The notes beneath the pieces were generated by a model, which was given only the letters and a program-made list of their open reading frames with translations, ran no database searches and was not told the origin of the DNA. From Holacanthus passer (taxonomy: Eukaryota > Chordata > Actinopteri > Pomacanthidae), in assembly GCA_025331565.1 (NCBI GenBank), contig JAFREQ010000030.1, forward strand, positions 1,116,001 to 1,180,000: a stretch of 64,000 nt of DNA, read 5' to 3'. Below, in pieces: positions 61,406 through 64,000 of the stretch. The position numbers and the translations under genes are program-made. Position 1 is the stretch's first letter, and every line of letters starts with the position of its first letter.

Positions 61406-63309
61406 CCTCCTCTCTCTTTCAGCACTGCCCCCTTTACCCCTACTGTTTAACATATTATTTGTGTGTGTTGAAATGCATTTACATTATAGTACATTATGTA
61501 TGGCTATTTATGTGTATGTGTAATCTGTGCATGCACACACTCATGCAAGTTTATCTACAGTGCATACTACATGGTGAACCCTGATATTGCCACATACTGG
61601 TTTTATCGTCTTGCTGGTTATTTAGTCCACTCGTGGCTTAAATATGGGGTTAAACACACACTCAGACAAAATAACAGAAACAAACAACATGATATGAGCT
61701 AAGTGTAAAAAAAAAACCTAATGGAGTGTACGACCTCCTTTTTTTTTTTACAGACTTTCTTCAGTTTTTGTGTAAGTGCTTCATTGCAATTGATGACAGA
61801 TAATTTCTCAGGAAGGGAAGCGTCTTTATGCATTAGAGGATGTGAAAATCTGAAATCACACTTCACTTACTTTTCAACATTCCTCCTGAAGTGTCTTTAA
61901 ACAAGATGGTTAATTCATACTCGATCCGAGGGTGCTGCAACCTGGCTGATGCCACGCTCCTGCCAAAGAGAAACAGTGGAATTATTATAAATGAATAAAT
62001 GAAGTACAACAATCAATTCTCGCTCTTTGATATTGTCTAAATGTGGATTCACAGTAGGGAAAAAAACAATGACACACATCAGCTCTTTGCGTAGTGGCCT
62101 TTGATACAGGCGATTTAGAAATGACAGCCCTGACATATCAGTCTCATGAAGCTGACTGCAGTTTTTGTTTATTGTTTTCTTCATCATTTTTGTATCTATG
62201 TGTTCATTTCTGAAATCATATTTGGTATTTAATAATTGTCCTGTTAAGTGTCACACCCATTACTGTCTGACATATTGGCTTCTTCTGATTTCCGTTAGTG
62301 CCTCATGTTGCTCAGAATATTCATGAGTGAAGCTGGTGATTATCAGAGCTTTTTTTGTAAGCTTTATAGTAATGTGACTCCAATGTGTTCACTTCAAATC
62401 CTCTTCGTCTTTACCCATGCAGTGTTTGTGCTGTTCTGTCCAGCTCCCTGCATGTCTGCGAAGACTGAAGAGGGGGATAGCGGGGAGGTCAGATACAGGG
62501 CCCTGTATGCTGCATTGAAGCCGAATCGCGTCCCGGCAAATGGTATGCAGGCTCATAACGCGCTCCACTCGTCCAATAGCCAGAGACGAAACAGTTTTGA
62601 CAGTGTCGAATGCCCTGCCCCGGGGGCCTTATCATCCTCCGCTGCTTGCCTGCCTCCCTCCCCTGTTTCTCTTCTCCTGATGCTATCTATCTGGAGATTT
62701 ATGCAGAAATGTGCAGCTAGTCGACCTCCCTGGTCCCCCTCCATCCTTTCTGCAGGGACGCCAGCCTGTCATAAGCTGAGCTATGCAGAGATAGTGAAGC
62801 TCAGGCTGCTGGCCTCATGTCTTACGGAGGCTTTCTTGTCTGTGCACTTCAAACACGGGTGATGCTTGTAAGGAAAGACAGCAGATGCTCTCATCTGAAT
62901 GTTGCAGCCCGCATTTTAGAAAGTAAAGGAGGCAAAAAATGTGTGTTCTATTGTATTCTATTGTACTCCATTGATTTAAATTTTTTTCTTTTATATTCTT
63001 CATTAGCCTATTTTACTCTATTCTCGTCCCCCTAAGCTGCAGTTTATTGAGACATATCTTTTCTTTGACAGACCACTTTTCACATTTCCCCTCTGAAGTG
63101 TTCAGAGACTCCTCGCCCATCTGGGATATTGCCCGAGTCCAAAAATACTCCTGCTTGATTAAGTCTTCTTATGTACCTGGATATGTGTGCTTAAACTGAC
63201 ACTTGGCAGTTTGCAGTTTCTTTGATTCCACTCCTTTATTTAATACCTACTCCACTGAGCGTTGGCTTTTGTTGACGGCAGTTTGATCCTGTGAAGTGGA
63301 TCCCAACTC

Positions 63310-63540
63310 AATAAATAATCTCTGTGGATGCTTACATAAGCGATTGTCCATTTAATTAGACTGGTTAAGCTTAGAAGCCCAGAGGTCTTTTCACTGTACC
63401 ATTAGAGCTAGGATGAGAAACAACAGCATGCGGCCTCCCACCGACGCTAGTAAGCAGCAAGCAAATAATGATCTGCATCAGAGACACGGCTGGCCCTGCC
63501 TATTATAAGGTCTGCCGGACCGAGCCGCACCCATGCACGA
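63310..63540. promoter_or_regulatory. candidate non-coding regulatory block in bcl11a intron 2
   Basis: Non-repetitive block with CCATTTAATTAGACTGG and GCAAATAATGATCTGCATC (homeodomain and POU-like words), then GC-rich sequence. Conservation untested. Confidence 0.27.
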
Positions 63541-64000
63541 AGCTGTCCAGCTGGGCATAGTCAGAATGGATGAATGGAGGTAGAGATGGAGGGATAGAGA
63601 GACGGACGGACGGATGGGTGGGTGGATGGTCAGTTCAAACACAGTTCAACCGAGAAAAGATCAAAGGGAGTAAGGTTACGCAGGGAAACAGACAGCATAG
63701 AGCGATGCTAATTTTGAAATGATTCTGGCAAGTGTATTACATACTAATGTCCACACACATACACACATACACCTTAATGCATGTATGCATGGACACAGTT
63801 CTGTGGTCATACTCGCTAACAATGAGCATGCATCCCTTTTAAAGAAACACTCACACGCATGCAAAAGCACATGCATATGAAAAACACAGTGACTTCCCCA
63901 GCGCGCACACATACATATGCACACACACACACACATTTGTCTATTGTTTATGGTGCATGCATTCATTGGCCCCTGTGTGGGTGCCATCTGTCCATAATGG

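Larger units (their letters stand above)
41828..64000 (+). other. bcl11a: bcl11a intron 2 (continues beyond window)
   Basis: No splice-bounded coding exon matching BCL11A exon 3 or the large zinc-finger exon is present, so this is intron 2. In mammals intron 2 is long and carries the erythroid enhancer cluster. Here microsatellite-dense stretches (44.9-47.7 and 50.3-53.3 kb) alternate with blocks of non-repetitive sequence that may be conserved non-coding elements. Confidence 0.85.

Noticed and set aside
62305..62862. 185-codon plus-strand open frame in bcl11a intron 2.
   Set aside because: No recognisable domain, no fit to BCL11A exon 3 (which should begin with the DKLLHWRG-type sequence), and low-complexity Ser/Pro content. 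Most likely chance.
1..64000. Search for a bacterial-type system, CRISPR array or phage-like cassette.
   Set aside because: The window is plainly vertebrate nuclear DNA with spliced genes. The only regular arrays are simple microsatellites.

Overview
The window reads as nuclear DNA of a ray-finned (teleost) fish. It holds intron-rich vertebrate genes with canonical GT-AG boundaries, short introns, abundant (CA)n/(TG)n microsatellites and interspersed repeats of types I recall from fish genomes. Species and paralog suffix (a/b after the teleost genome duplication) cannot be decided from the sequence alone.

Layout, left to right. (1) 948-1183, minus: first two coding exons of a Girdin-like gene (ccdc88a); the rest lies off the left edge, and a possible non-coding 5' exon sits near 1751-1815. 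(2) 3921-10136, minus: pld5, nine exons that splice in frame into 473 residues of the C-terminal and transmembrane part; the cytoplasmic N-terminal exon was not found. (3) 10137-22333: intergenic or pld5 5' intron, rich in repeats, with the probable cep170 3'UTR and poly(A) signal near 20.9 kb. (4) 22334-33856, minus: the complete cep170 coding sequence, 18 coding exons, 4203 nt including stop, 1400 residues. One of its introns (32315-32523) has all the marks of a minor-spliceosome U12 AT-AC intron. (5) About 35.5-38.2 kb: intergenic gap between cep170 and bcl11a, which are arranged head to head, with a 0.5 kb MITE-like element. (6) 38742-41827, plus: coding exons 1 and 2 of bcl11a (RBBP4/7-binding N-terminus and C2HC finger). 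From 41828 to the end of the window lies bcl11a intron 2, over 22 kb, which holds no coding exon I can support but has several non-repetitive AT/homeobox-motif-rich blocks that are candidate enhancers, interleaved with dense microsatellites.

The genes are not a pathway: CEP170 is a centriolar subdistal-appendage and microtubule protein, PLD5 a type II membrane PLD-fold protein, CCDC88A an actin/G-protein scaffold, and BCL11A a zinc-finger repressor. What unites them is ancestry. Human 14q32 carries the paralogous set CCDC88C, BCL11B, PLD4 and CEP170B, while human CCDC88A/BCL11A (2p16) and PLD5/CEP170 (1q43) are on different chromosomes. The fish window therefore appears to keep an ancestral linkage that was split in the human lineage. 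The most notable observations are the U12 intron in cep170, the partly preserved HKD motifs in pld5 (the human protein is called inactive), and this linkage.
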